A stretch of DNA of 64,000 bases from Alteromonas mediterranea DE (GCF_000020585.3 NC_011138.3:911023-975022); one strand, 5' to 3'. Positions 1-9,409 are shown, numbered from the stretch's first letter. Notes: generated by a model from the letters alone, not told the origin. A program made the numbers and translations.

Positions 1-144
1 ATTATCTTTATTAGTGTAAAGGATATCACTTTATTCACTAAACTACCGTAACGAAACGCAAATTTTGTGTAACTCAAAGAGTCTGGTTATTTCTGTAGAA
101 AGAGGTTTTGCGAACCGTTTCAGTAAACCTTGAATTGCTAAGGT
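1..144. other. Left edge, no gene seen
   Basis: AT-rich flank before the degQ terminator. I see no convincing reading frame, RNA or repeat. It may be the intergenic part of a gene lying outside the window. Confidence 0.4.
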
Positions 145-177
145 AAAAATAAAAACGGCGCTTTAATAGCGCCGTTT
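145..177 (-). terminator. Rho-independent terminator of the DegQ gene
   Basis: The arms AAACGGCGCT (153-162) and AGCGCCGTTT (168-177) pair perfectly around a 5-nt loop. Read on the minus strand the stem is followed by a T-rich run (complement of the A-rich stretch 145-155). It lies about 30 nt past the protease stop codon. Confidence 0.85.
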
Positions 178-209
178 GATCAATAAGTTAAACGTTACCT
201 AAATGAAAA

Positions 210-1577
210 CTACTGCCTAATAACTAAGTATAAAGTAGAGTTTCCGCGTTTCACGTTAAGCGCGATAACGCCTTTAGCTTCATCAAGGGCATTTCTAAAC
301 TCGGCCACTGTAGACGTACGCACTCGGTTAACACCAATGATAACGTCATCAGACTGTAGCCCAATTCTTGCCGCTGGCGCACCGCGTTCAATATCAGACA
401 CTACAACACCTGCATTACCTGCATCATCGGCTCCGTTAGAAAGGGTTGCACCTTCAAGGGCCGGGTGGATTTGCGCTGCCGTAACCGTAGTATCGGTAGC
501 ATCGTCAAGCACCACATCAACATTCATTTTCTTACCTTTACGCATTACGGTAAGTTCAACTTCAGCACCTGCTCCCATGCTTGCGATTTTCGCGCGTAGC
601 TCTTGGAAACTGTGAAGTTGACGGCCATTGATGGCAGTAATGATGTCACCCGCTTGTAGGCCTGCTTTCTCTGCTGCTGATTCTGGCTGAACTTCGCTAA
701 CGAATGCGCCAATATTCACTTCGGCATTCATTGCTTCAGCTAGGCCTGCGTCAATATCGCTACCCAGAATGCCGAGCAGGCCGCGACGCACTTCACCAAA
801 CTCAGCTATTTGGTCAACAAGACTCTTCATCATATTGGCAGGGATGGCAAAACCGATCCCTACGTTTCCGCCGTTAGGGCCGAAAATAGCGGTGTTGATA
901 CCAACCAATTCGCCGTGAAGGTTAACCAGTGCGCCACCTGAATTTCCGCGGTTAATGGCGGCATCTGTTTGAATGAAATCTTCGTAACCGCCAATGTTAA
1001 GACCTGAACGGCCCAAGGCGCTTACAATGCCCGACGTTACGGTTTGAGAAAGACCAAAGGGGTTGCCGATGGCCACTACAAAGTCACCTACGCGCAGGCC
1101 ATCAGAATCGGCAAGGGGGAGGGCTTTTAAGTCATCGGGTTCAATTTTTAGAAGCGCAATGTCACTTTGTTCATCAGAACCCAGCTTTTTCGCTTTAAAT
1201 TCGCGACCGTCGGTTAGCTTAACGGTAATTTCATCGGCGTTATCGACTACGTGGTTGTTGGTAACGACATAGCCCTTGTCGGCATCGATGATAACGCCAG
1301 AGCCAAGGCCTCTAAAGGGGCGCTCTTGAACTTGCTCTTGGGGAGCGCCGAAGAAGTAGCGAAACATTTCAGGTACGCGTTGACGTGAGGTCTGCGTACC
1401 CTCAACTGCAATACTGACTACCGCAGGGGTAGCTTCTTCGAGCATGGGCGCTAAAGACGGCACTTCATCTTTTGAATCAGAAAAGAACGGTAACGCCGCC
1501 TGCGTGCTAGCAGTAAAGCCCAGTGAACTTACAACAACGGCAGACGCCAATAGACAATGGCGGAAAGACATTTTCAT
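210..1577 (-). CDS. degQ: DegQ/DegP-family periplasmic serine endoprotease (Do family)
   Basis: HtrA-type protease that degrades misfolded envelope proteins in the periplasm. The 455-residue product has an N-terminal signal peptide (about 1-27, ending STQA), a trypsin-like domain with the triad H109 (TNNHV), D139 (SDIAL) and S213 (GNSGGAL), and two PDZ domains at about 260-350 and 385-450. Two PDZ domains and the length fit DegQ/DegP rather than single-PDZ, membrane-anchored DegS. The gene lies 82 nt downstream of zapG on the same strand and ends at a strong terminator. In Escherichia coli degQ also neighbours zapG and zapE, which favours DegQ over DegP. The family is certain; the DegQ assignment rests on context. 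Confidence 0.93.
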   Translation of the reverse strand: MKMSFRHCLLASAVVVSSLGFTASTQAALPFFSDSKDEVPSLAPMLEEATPAVVSIAVEGTQTSRQRVPEMFRYFFGAPQEQVQERPFRGLGSGVIIDADKGYVVTNNHVVDNADEITVKLTDGREFKAKKLGSDEQSDIALLKIEPDDLKALPLADSDGLRVGDFVVAIGNPFGLSQTVTSGIVSALGRSGLNIGGYEDFIQTDAAINRGNSGGALVNLHGELVGINTAIFGPNGGNVGIGFAIPANMMKSLVDQIAEFGEVRRGLLGILGSDIDAGLAEAMNAEVNIGAFVSEVQPESAAEKAGLQAGDIITAINGRQLHSFQELRAKIASMGAGAEVELTVMRKGKKMNVDVVLDDATDTTVTAAQIHPALEGATLSNGADDAGNAGVVVSDIERGAPAARIGLQSDDVIIGVNRVRTSTVAEFRNALDEAKGVIALNVKRGNSTLYLVIRQ

Positions 1578-1659
1578 GTTCGCTTACACTCCTTCATGTT
1601 ATATGCGACATAGCATGGTTTCAGTAAAAGAGTCCGACGTCGTAATAAAGTTCCCGATG

Positions 1660-2097
1660 TTACTGTTTTTCTGCGTTATTCTGCTCAGAACCGCCGACGA
1701 ACAACCCCGAACCTGAGTTTGCGAAGTCTTTCGGCTGGGTATCAGAAACACGATTAACTTTAGACTTATCTGACCCTTTCAGATTATTACGTAAATAGGT
1801 AGTAGCCTGTTCCCCGTAAAAAGGAACTTTGCTGTCTTCTTCATCACCGCCTTGTTCTAGCAGTGTTTCGTACTCTTCAATTTGTTGCTTTAGCGTTTCG
1901 CACTGGCTTTCAATGCTTTCTAAGCTTTGACGCGTTTGATGAATGTGATGCTGTGCCTGCTGTGCGAGGATCTCTTTCACTTGCTTCTCAGTTTGCGCAG
2001 CATTACCTGCGCCCTGCTTTTGTTGAAAAAAGCGACCTGCGAAAAAGCCAATAATTAAGCCAACAACTAACAAAGCAAGAGATACTAACAATTCCAT
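1660..2097 (-). CDS. zapG: ZapG (YhcB/DUF1043) inner-membrane coiled-coil protein
   Basis: Small membrane-anchored protein of the YhcB family, linked in Escherichia coli to cell division and envelope growth. The 145 residues start with one membrane segment (about 3-23, with glycines in LIIGFFAGRFF), continue as a Gln/Glu-rich coiled coil (about 30-85) and end in a low-complexity Ser/Asn/Gly tail. The ATG has a GGAGA ribosome site just upstream. It diverges from zapE and precedes degQ, the same neighbourhood as in E. coli. The match is by architecture and synteny; the sequence itself is poorly conserved in this family. Confidence 0.85.
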   Translation of the reverse strand: MELLVSLALLVVGLIIGFFAGRFFQQKQGAGNAAQTEKQVKEILAQQAQHHIHQTRQSLESIESQCETLKQQIEEYETLLEQGGDEEDSKVPFYGEQATTYLRNNLKGSDKSKVNRVSDTQPKDFANSGSGLFVGGSEQNNAEKQ

Positions 2098-2352
2098 TAT
2101 ATTCTCCGAATAAATCTACATCGTGCAGCCGACCTTTACTTCTACGATCTAAAAGCTGCTTTCGACCATATGCTGAATATAGCAAGGTCGAACCCGAAAA
2201 GCGCATACATAGTGACATTTATTCAGTGTATGTCGAATTTCAATGTGAGATTCTACCGTGATTTCCATTAAAATTAAGGTCATAATTGAGAAATTCAAGC
2301 AGGTCGGTGCAGCGTGCGCCGCTATTGACTTTTGTACGGAGTGGTTTCGGCG
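2098..2352. promoter_or_regulatory. Divergent intergenic region between zapG and zapE
   Basis: About 255 nt separate the two divergent starts and should hold both promoters. I could not pick a convincing -35/-10 pair or operator. A GGAG (2338-2341) serves zapE. Confidence 0.4.
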
Positions 2353-3450
2353 ATGACGCCATGGGAAAAATATCAGCTAGATCTTAAGTCGTCTGATTTT
2401 CATTACGACGCGGCACAAGAAAATGCAGTAAAAGAACTTCAACGTTTGTTTGATGAACTAACCCAGCCTGAAAAGAAAATGACGTGGCGGGTAAAGTTAA
2501 AAGCAGCATTTGGTAAAGGCCATGCAAAACAGGGCATACAAGGTATTTACTTTTATGGTGGTGTAGGGCGAGGCAAAACCTATTTGGTGGATACCTTCTA
2601 CGACTGCTTACCGTTTGAAAAGAAAATGCGTGTGCATTTTCACCGCTTTATGTACCGCGTTCATGACGAGCTCAAACAGCTTAAAAACGCCCAAGACCCG
2701 CTGAAGCTAGTAGCTGAAAAATTAGCAAAAGAAGCGCGAGTGATATGCTTTGACGAGTTTTTCGTGTCAGACATTACCGATGCCATGATTTTAGGCACGC
2801 TAATGGAAGAGTTGTTTGGCCATGGTATCGTGCTGGTGGCAACGTCGAACATAGTACCCGATGACTTGTATAAAAACGGGCTACAACGTGCGCGATTCTT
2901 ACCAGCAATTGACCTGCTCAACCAAAACACTCGGGTGGTGAACGTAGACAGCGGTATTGATTATCGTCTAAGAACCTTAGAACAAGCTGAAATTTATCAT
3001 TACCCACTTGATGAAGAAGCCACCGAGAACCTGCATAGCTATTTTGCACAGCTAGCGCCAGAGGAAGGGTCGAAGGACGAAGATATTGAAGTAAATAACC
3101 GCAAAATTAGTACCCTGAGAAATGCTGACGGCGTGCTTATGATTGATTTTAATGCGCTATGCGGTGGGCCTCGAAGCCAAAGTGACTATATTGAACTAAG
3201 CCGTTGCTATCACTCGGTATTGCTCGCCAATGTAAAAGAGATGGGGCAACACAATGACGATGTAGCAAGACGCTTTATCGCCATGGTAGATGAATTCTAC
3301 GAACGCAATGTAAAACTGATAATATCCGCAGAAGTTGCACTTGAAAGCCTTTATACAGAGGGCTTGCTCAACTTTGAATTCAGGCGATGCTTGAGCCGAT
3401 TAAAAGAAATGCAGTCCCACGATTACCTAGCCACAGAGCACTTGCCATAG
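2353..3450 (+). CDS. zapE: ZapE, AFG1-like cell division ATPase
   Basis: P-loop ATPase of the AFG1/ZapE family, which in Escherichia coli associates with the Z ring and destabilises FtsZ polymers. The Walker A motif GGVGRGKT is near residues 69-76 and the Walker B region reads VICFDEFFV. The 365-residue length suits the family. The frame opens earlier at a TTG (2332), but the ATG at 2353 preceded by GGAG gives the usual family N-terminus (MTPWEKYQ) and is preferred. Orientation opposite to zapG is conserved; the ribosomal genes rplM-rpsI that often follow zapE are absent here. Confidence 0.92.
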   Translation: MTPWEKYQLDLKSSDFHYDAAQENAVKELQRLFDELTQPEKKMTWRVKLKAAFGKGHAKQGIQGIYFYGGVGRGKTYLVDTFYDCLPFEKKMRVHFHRFMYRVHDELKQLKNAQDPLKLVAEKLAKEARVICFDEFFVSDITDAMILGTLMEELFGHGIVLVATSNIVPDDLYKNGLQRARFLPAIDLLNQNTRVVNVDSGIDYRLRTLEQAEIYHYPLDEEATENLHSYFAQLAPEEGSKDEDIEVNNRKISTLRNADGVLMIDFNALCGGPRSQSDYIELSRCYHSVLLANVKEMGQHNDDVARRFIAMVDEFYERNVKLIISAEVALESLYTEGLLNFEFRRCLSRLKEMQSHDYLATEHLP

Positions 3451-3462
3451 GCACAAGTGTGT

Positions 3463-3481
3463 GGGGTCAGAGTACATTTGC
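3463..3481. repeat. Possible remnant of a dispersed GGGGTCAGAGTAC-type motif
   Basis: GGGGTCAGAGTACATTTGC lies 12 nt after zapE. From memory, sequences beginning GGGGTCAGAGTA are frequent beside REP-associated tyrosine transposase genes in gammaproteobacteria. No transposase is present and I did not find a second copy in this window, so the identification is tentative. Confidence 0.3.
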
Positions 3482-3677
3482 ACCAAATGAAGACGTAAAG
3501 GCAACATGCCAGCTTCCTTTCTAAGGGCATTCACATTGGTATTAAACGAAAATTAAGGTAGAATTTCGCACAATTTTTCTGTGTCGCTAGGCAAAACTCC
3601 AAGGCTTGCCATTGCGCGGCACGGTAGCCCGATAAAACCCAACGCAGCGTTCTAATTGCGAGAAAGAGAATTTTAAG

Positions 3678-4400
3678 ATGGGAAGAGCATTCGAAGTACG
3701 TAAAGCCGCCATGGCGAAAACCGCTGGCGCAAAAACTAAGGTTTATTCTAAATACGGTAAAGAAATTTACGTGTGCGCGAAAAACGGTGGTGCCGACCCA
3801 GACACCAACCTTTCACTTCGCCGCCTTATGGAAAAAGCGAAAAAAGATCAGGTTCCAAGCCACGTTATCGAAAAAGCAATCGATAAAGCGGCAGGTGGTG
3901 CTGGTGAAGACTTCCAGCCTATGCGCTATGAAGGTTTCGGCCCGGGCAACTGCATGGTAATTGTTGACTGCTTATCTGACAACGCAAACCGCACTATCAC
4001 CGAAGTACGTAACTGCTTTACAAAAACTAACGCCAAGTTAGGTGCGCAAGGCGCGGTATCGCACATGTTCGACCACCAAGCTGTGTTCCAGTTTGAAGGT
4101 GACGATGAAGACGCTATCTTAGAAGTGTTAATGGAAGCAGACGTAGACGTAACTGACGTTGAAGTTGAAGACGGTAAAGTAACGGTTTATGCACCGCATA
4201 CTGAATTTTACCAAGTGAGAACTGCGCTAACTGAAGCGTACCCAGACCTTAGCTTTATCGCAGATGAGATAAGCTGGATGCCGCAAACTGAAACTGAAAT
4301 CAGTGAAGAAGACATGCCTATGTTCGAAAAATTCATGGACATGCTTAACGATTGTGACGACGTTCAAGACGTTTACCACAATGCGGTAACGCCTAGCTAA
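3678..4400 (+). CDS. YebC/PmpR (TACO1) family protein
   Basis: Member of the YebC/PmpR/TACO1 family, variously described as DNA-binding regulators and as factors helping ribosomes through proline-rich stretches. The 240 residues carry the family hallmarks: an N-terminal region beginning [14 protein letters not shown], a helical domain with [20 protein letters not shown], and the central block [20 protein letters not shown]. It stands alone between zapE and a terminator, without the ruvC partner often seen with yebC; the second E. coli paralogue, YeeN, is an alternative identity. The purine-rich GAGAAAGAGAA upstream can act as ribosome site. Confidence 0.92.
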   Translation: MGRAFEVRKAAMAKTAGAKTKVYSKYGKEIYVCAKNGGADPDTNLSLRRLMEKAKKDQVPSHVIEKAIDKAAGGAGEDFQPMRYEGFGPGNCMVIVDCLSDNANRTITEVRNCFTKTNAKLGAQGAVSHMFDHQAVFQFEGDDEDAILEVLMEADVDVTDVEVEDGKVTVYAPHTEFYQVRTALTEAYPDLSFIADEISWMPQTETEISEEDMPMFEKFMDMLNDCDDVQDVYHNAVTPS

Positions 4401-4422
4401 AAAGCGCACTATGTAGATGCTC

Positions 4423-4450
4423 AAAACCCTCGTTTATACGAGGGTTTTTT
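4423..4450 (+). terminator. Rho-independent terminator after the yebC-family gene
   Basis: AAAACCCTCGT and ACGAGGGTTTT form an 11-bp stem with a short TTAT loop, ending in a T run. It lies about 22 nt past the stop. Confidence 0.9.
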
Positions 4451-4531
4451 AATACACGTACGAAGAAAAAAGTGCTTTGCAACAATTAGGATTTTTCGGA
4501 AAAGCTTAATCTTGTGTTAAGGGCTCATATC

Positions 4532-4963
4532 TTAGAGATAAACGGTTTCGTATTTAATAGGCGCTAACTTTTTAAGAATGCGATTTTCTTGTTGATAAGT
4601 CAGACCCACATCGCGCATGGCGCCCTGCACGTATTCCACTAAAATATAGAACTCCCGCTCTTTGATATTTAGGTCTTTATGAGACTCTTCCATGGACTTA
4701 CCGTCATACTCGCAAGGCCCCCCAATAAGCTCGCACGTTTGCAAAACAAGCTGGTCACGCAAATGCTTTTTGGGAACCCCTTTAAAATAGTGACCAATTA
4801 CAGGGTCTGTATAAATTCGCGTAATAGCTACGCCGTATATAGTATTAAGCGTTTTATGGCCGCCAATTTCATCATAAAGGCTTTGTTCAGGAGAAGTCGC
4901 GCACGCGCTGATTAAAGCGCTTAGAATCGCGGATACTGTTAACCGAATGCAATGTTTGCTCAT
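4532..4963 (-). CDS. Group 1 truncated hemoglobin with lipoprotein signal
   Basis: Truncated (2-on-2) globin predicted to bind heme. After a signal ending in the lipobox ISAC (Cys21) comes a globin domain: SLYDEIGGHKTL at helix A/B, VIGHYFKGV near helix C/E, and ESHKDLNI containing the likely proximal heme ligand His95. With 143 residues it is the usual size plus the lipoprotein leader. Export to the envelope is uncommon for this cytoplasmic family. The start is 12 nt after the DUF3034 stop, so the two are probably one operon and may serve one function. What the globin does here (O2 or NO handling, or sensing) cannot be told from sequence. Confidence 0.87.
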   Translation of the reverse strand: MSKHCIRLTVSAILSALISACATSPEQSLYDEIGGHKTLNTIYGVAITRIYTDPVIGHYFKGVPKKHLRDQLVLQTCELIGGPCEYDGKSMEESHKDLNIKEREFYILVEYVQGAMRDVGLTYQQENRILKKLAPIKYETVYL

Positions 4964-4975
4964 TGTATTCCCCTA

Positions 4976-5923
4976 TCAAAAGTTGCCGTTAACCGAAAGG
5001 TAAAAGCCACTGGAGCTTTCTTGTAACGGTAAGTTACCTAAATCGACGTAAGCTGCCGTAATTGAAATAGATTTATTGGGGAAGTAAGCAATAAAGGCAT
5101 CAACAACCGTATCTTCTTCGGCCAGCCCACCAAGTCGGTTAGTCTGCGTTCTAAACTCTGTTCCTATTGCGGTAGTTGGGCTAATTAACAGGGCCAATGA
5201 GCCTTCCCATTCAAGCTTTGCATTGTCGTTTTCTTCGGTACCGAACCCCAACAGACCAAACACATTGGCTTTTGTGTATCGAGCGGTAAGATTGGTAAGT
5301 AAATTGTAGCCTGATGGTGTACCTAACCATAATTTAGTAGCCGAAACGTAAACATCAGTGCCGCTATCGTCTTTTGCGCCTAACAGCAAAGGTACGCCGA
5401 TCTCTGGAAGTGGAACGGTGCCATCTGGCAATGAAAGCGAACTGTCGAAATCTCTATTTTTCTTATACTGGGCACCTATCGCAACTTGTGGACCCCATGA
5501 GTTTTGCGTAAATACACCATCCCCAAATAATTTCACTTTCGCGCCCACGATATCTTGTTCGATAGTCGCACTGTTAGCGTTGGTCACCGCACCTTCTGTA
5601 AGTAGCGCAAAAACATTGCTGGTTAACCCTGCTGAAATATCTAAACGCTGGCGCTGTACGCTAATTTCAACGCGGTCAAACAGACTTATGCTTGCACCAG
5701 CAGTAGTGAGCGAGTAATCGTTCAGGCTTAAGTACTGAACATTGGCAGAATAACTTATCTCTTCTTTACTGGTGTACCCACCAATGAACGCCCATGGGGT
5801 TATACCGCCCCCCGCGGTGCCCTCGAACCCGGTAATTCCCCCTGAGGCTATTAAGCGAGAACCGCTTTGTGCAAATACTAGCGGCGAAATAAAAAATAGG
5901 GATAACAGCAAACGCTTTATCAT
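4976..5923 (-). CDS. DUF3034 family exported, probably outer-membrane protein
   Basis: A 315-residue protein with a signal peptide (about 1-18, ending VFAQ) and a mature part rich in alternating hydrophobic, Gly and Ser segments ending in a terminal Phe (VNGNF), as expected for an outer-membrane beta-barrel. The N-terminal mature motif ASGGITGFEGTAGGGITPW is what I recognise as the DUF3034 family. Function unknown. It is the first gene of a likely two-gene unit with the exported truncated hemoglobin. Confidence 0.8.
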   Translation of the reverse strand: MIKRLLLSLFFISPLVFAQSGSRLIASGGITGFEGTAGGGITPWAFIGGYTSKEEISYSANVQYLSLNDYSLTTAGASISLFDRVEISVQRQRLDISAGLTSNVFALLTEGAVTNANSATIEQDIVGAKVKLFGDGVFTQNSWGPQVAIGAQYKKNRDFDSSLSLPDGTVPLPEIGVPLLLGAKDDSGTDVYVSATKLWLGTPSGYNLLTNLTARYTKANVFGLLGFGTEENDNAKLEWEGSLALLISPTTAIGTEFRTQTNRLGGLAEEDTVVDAFIAYFPNKSISITAAYVDLGNLPLQESSSGFYLSVNGNF

Positions 5924-6227
5924 AAGGTAAACCTAATTTATTCATGGAGTTATTTGAATTATCGTAATTCAGCATAGCGGTTAGCCCTCCCCTTGTGAAG
6001 TTAATCACAAAAAGGTTTTAATAACGCATTCCACGGTATTGGTTTAGAAAGATAATCCTCCGATGACGATAAAGCAGCTTTAAGAGGTTTTCCGTTTGTA
6101 CTTAAACTTATTTTCAAATTTACTTTGAAACTGATTCATTTTTTATAGGGCTTATCAGTGAAAATCTGAATCTATACCATACGCACAACTTTTAGATTAT
6201 TCCCATTTATGTATTGAGGAGTTAGTT

Positions 6228-6299
6228 GTGTCTCACCCAATTATTGAAGATTTAAATAAGCGTTATACGGTTAAGAAGTACGATGCAAACAAACGTTGA
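6228..6299 (+). pseudogene. N-terminal remnant of a nitroreductase-family gene
   Basis: GTG-initiated 23-codon frame preceded by GAGGAG at 6216-6221. It translates to VSHPIIEDLNKRYTVKKYDA then NKR and TGA. This resembles the first residues of NfsB-type NAD(P)H nitroreductases (pattern P-x2-E-D-L-N-x-R-Y-x-x-K-x-Y-D). The flavin-binding remainder (about 190 residues) is absent downstream, so this looks like the stump of a deleted gene with its ribosome site intact. Confidence 0.6.
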
Positions 6300-6370
6300 A
6301 AATAATCTGTCCGCCCCCATCTCACCTGCTTGTCTAAAATCGTATTTTTAGTAAAACCAGCCTAAATATC

Positions 6371-6748
6371 GTGCGCGCTTTTATAAAACGCTATTGCCCT
6401 TCTTCATTTACGCCGCTTCTCGTCGCGTGGGTATTGTCGTATCTAATTGTTAGTACGGGTTTTCAGACACCTGATGTAGCGAATAATGCTGAAGTTACGT
6501 CGCAATCTCCGCTGGCTAAGTTTGTTCACAGCACGCAAAACTACTCTCTTAGGTTTAGCGCCACTAAGCTGACCGGTGATAAAGGCGATAAGGCCTTTGA
6601 CGCAGAGCCGCACGGCTTAATATCGGCATCGCCAAACTTTGCCTTTTACAAAGCTTCATCCACCAAGGTGCCATCAGCAGGGCCTTTCTTTAACCGTAAA
6701 ACGTGGGTAAAAGCGAGCCCGCGAGGCCCACCTTCCATCCTGAGTTAA
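6371..6748 (+). CDS. Small uncharacterised protein upstream of secDF
   Basis: A 125-residue protein starting with GTG. Residues about 13-32 are hydrophobic and could be a membrane anchor or an uncleaved signal. The rest is polar and low in structure signals, ending in a basic Pro/Gly tail (WVKASPRGPPSILS). I do not recognise a family. It precedes secDF by 84 nt on the same strand and may be cotranscribed; whether it assists secretion is unknown. Coding is plausible from composition but not certain. Confidence 0.5.
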   Translation: MRAFIKRYCPSSFTPLLVAWVLSYLIVSTGFQTPDVANNAEVTSQSPLAKFVHSTQNYSLRFSATKLTGDKGDKAFDAEPHGLISASPNFAFYKASSTKVPSAGPFFNRKTWVKASPRGPPSILS

Positions 6749-6832
6749 CCCCTTTACATGCGCTAACGTGAAAGCAAAGCTCCTTTGTTTCTCGTTATAG
6801 CGCCTTAAAACTTAATTACTCAGGATTTTAAA

Positions 6833-9409
6833 ATGGCACGATTTTCATTTCGTGGCGTTGTGTATGTGCTCATCGTTATGCTCGGTTTACTGAGCGCTGC
6901 GCCCAACATATTGCCACAATCAGTTAAACAACAGTTACCCACGTGGTATACCACTAGCACACTTTCTTTAGGCTTAGATTTACAGGGCGGCTCGCATCTG
7001 CTCTTAGCCGCAGACACCAACGCGCTGTTTGCGAAGCAACTCAACAGTTTTTCCAGCGATGTACTTAGCGAATTACGTAGCCAAAACGTACGCTATACCA
7101 GAACACCTCACTCGCTTTCTTCTAAGGCGAGTAGTGAAGATAGTGCTGGACGCGTTGTATTTACCTTGCGCAGTGCAGATGATGCTAGAAAGGTCAAAGA
7201 CATTGCCTATCAAATTTCCGCGCAACCGAACACAGCAAGTGCACTTGATGTTGCGATAAAGCAAAACACCGTCACCCTTACGCTTGATGAGTTGTACACC
7301 GAAGAGCTGGTTAAAGACACATTAAACCGAAGTGTAGAGGTAGTTCGAAAGCGTTTGAACGAAACAGGACTTACTGAGCCAAGTGTTACCTTACAGGGTA
7401 AAGACGCGATTTTAGTCCAGATGCCGGGCATGTCTGATCCTACCCAAGTTAAAAAACTATTGGGTACTACCGCACAAATGACCTTTCATTGGGCTGCAAA
7501 CAGCCAGTCTGAGCAAGTAATGAATAAACAGGATGTCGCAGGCAATACCTATCAATTAGAGCAAAAGGTGGCGCTAGAGGGTGAGCATATCACTGATGCG
7601 GCAGGTGTCTTAAGTAGCGAAACCGGTCAGCCCGTAGTGACGTTTCGATTAGACAGTGCCGGTGCTAAGCAGTTTGCCACTATGACCCGTGACAATATTG
7701 GCCGTGTACTTGCTATCGTACTTGACGACAAAGTGGTGACCGCCCCGGTTATTAATAGCGTGATCCCAGGTGGCCGCGGTGAAATTACCGGTAATTTTAC
7801 CTTGCCCGAGGCAGGTAATACCGCGCTAATGCTTCGCACTGGGGCGCTACCTGTGCCTCTTACCATTATAGAAGAACGTACGGTAGGACCTGATTTAGGC
7901 AGCGATGCTATTCAAACCGGTGTGCAAAGCGGCGTAGCTGGCGCTTTGTTAGTTTTAGCATTTATGGTGGCTATTTACGGCAGGTGGGGGGCTATTGCAA
8001 GCTTTGCTCTGTGTATCAACATGGTACTGGTGTTTGGCGCGTTAACCCTATTTGGCGCAACGCTGACGTTACCGGGCATTGCTGGTTTGATTCTGACTAT
8101 GGGCATGGCGGTAGACGCGAATATCTTGATTAATGAACGTATTCGCGAAGAAAGTAAAAAAGGGCGTCCTGCAGCGCGTGCAATAGACGTGGGCTTTGAT
8201 AAAGCATTCGCAACAATCGTCGATTCAAACTTCACTACGCTTATCGCAGTCAGCTTATTGTTTATGTTCGGTAGTGGGCCTATCAAAGGTTTTGCTATCA
8301 CCATTGCCCTCGGTCTTGTGTCCTCTGTTTTTACTGCGGTTGCCTTAACTAAAGTGCTAATGCTAAAAGTGGTTAAGTCGAAGCACAGAAATACGCGAGA
8401 CCGCACTCAGCAGCGCCTTTATTTGCGCTTCTCATCACCGCTACTGCGGTTGAGCGATAAGCTTAGCGGTATTGATTTTCTGGCTAAACGTAAAATCGCA
8501 TTAGCTATTTCGGTAGTGCTAACAGTGCTCTCAATCGGATTATTTGCCAAACCAGGTTTACATTATGGCGTCGATTTTACCGGTGGCACCATGATTGAGC
8601 TGACTGCGCCAGCGCTCTCGACTGACGAGTTACGAAATGTCATTGAAAGTAATGGTTTTGATCAGGTAGCCATTCAAGAGTATGGCAATGAGCATCACTA
8701 TTTGTTGCGAGCACCTGTTCTCGACAGCAATGGCGAGCTTGAAAATAGCAATGCAAAGCAGACTGACGCGCTGAAACGTGCGATTTCACAGGCTGACGAC
8801 ACGGTAAGCTTTGATAAAATTGATATGGTTGGTCCCAAAGTTAGCGGAGGTTTCGCGGAGCTATCTATTCTTGCGCTGCTTATCGCCGGTGGTGGCATGT
8901 TGGTGTACCTGTGGGCGCGTTTTGAAGCGCATTTCGCGACAGCAGCATTACTTACTGTGTTACTCGATTTAACCAAAACCGTAGGCTTTTTCGCGTTAAC
9001 CGGTATCGAGTTTAACTTAACCGCTGTCGCGGCGTTATTAGCGCTTATTGGTTATTCGATAAACGATAAAGTGGTGGTGCTTGATCGCATCCGTGAACTA
9101 TTACGTTTAGACCCAGCTAAACCTTTAGCGAACACTATCAATGAAGCGGTGAACAGCACATTAAGTCGAACGGTATTTACGTCCGTTACCACGCTATTAG
9201 CGCTGCTCCCAATGGCTATATTTGGTGGTGACGCAGTAGAAAGTTTTGCAGTGCCTATGGTCTTTGCTGTCGTAGTTGGCACGTCTTCAACTTTGTTTAT
9301 TACCTCTACATTACTGTATCTATTGGGAAGTAGAAGAGAGAGGCAAGGAAAAGCACAGTTAAAGCCCACTGCAGAAGAAATTAAGGCGTCGTTGTCGCAT
9401 ATTCCTTAA
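6833..9409 (+). CDS. secDF: Fused SecDF protein-export subunit
   Basis: Membrane protein that uses the proton (or sodium) gradient to help pull preproteins through SecYEG. SecD and SecF are joined in one 858-residue chain: a SecD half (1 to about 520) with a first membrane helix, a periplasmic head containing LGLDLQGGSHLL, and six-helix features including GLILTMGMAVDANILI and NERIREE; then a SecF half (about 545-840) with VDFTGGTMIEL and IGYSINDKVVVLDRIRE. Escherichia coli encodes two proteins next to yajC; no yajC is here. It may therefore be a second, stand-alone set. A start at 6833 is preceded by an AGGA-type ribosome site. Confidence 0.93.
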   Translation: MARFSFRGVVYVLIVMLGLLSAAPNILPQSVKQQLPTWYTTSTLSLGLDLQGGSHLLLAADTNALFAKQLNSFSSDVLSELRSQNVRYTRTPHSLSSKASSEDSAGRVVFTLRSADDARKVKDIAYQISAQPNTASALDVAIKQNTVTLTLDELYTEELVKDTLNRSVEVVRKRLNETGLTEPSVTLQGKDAILVQMPGMSDPTQVKKLLGTTAQMTFHWAANSQSEQVMNKQDVAGNTYQLEQKVALEGEHITDAAGVLSSETGQPVVTFRLDSAGAKQFATMTRDNIGRVLAIVLDDKVVTAPVINSVIPGGRGEITGNFTLPEAGNTALMLRTGALPVPLTIIEERTVGPDLGSDAIQTGVQSGVAGALLVLAFMVAIYGRWGAIASFALCINMVLVFGALTLFGATLTLPGIAGLILTMGMAVDANILINERIREESKKGRPAARAIDVGFDKAFATIVDSNFTTLIAVSLLFMFGSGPIKGFAITIALGLVSSVFTAVALTKVLMLKVVKSKHRNTRDRTQQRLYLRFSSPLLRLSDKLSGIDFLAKRKIALAISVVLTVLSIGLFAKPGLHYGVDFTGGTMIELTAPALSTDELRNVIESNGFDQVAIQEYGNEHHYLLRAPVLDSNGELENSNAKQTDALKRAISQADDTVSFDKIDMVGPKVSGGFAELSILALLIAGGGMLVYLWARFEAHFATAALLTVLLDLTKTVGFFALTGIEFNLTAVAALLALIGYSINDKVVVLDRIRELLRLDPAKPLANTINEAVNSTLSRTVFTSVTTLLALLPMAIFGGDAVESFAVPMVFAVVVGTSSTLFITSTLLYLLGSRRERQGKAQLKPTAEEIKASLSHIP

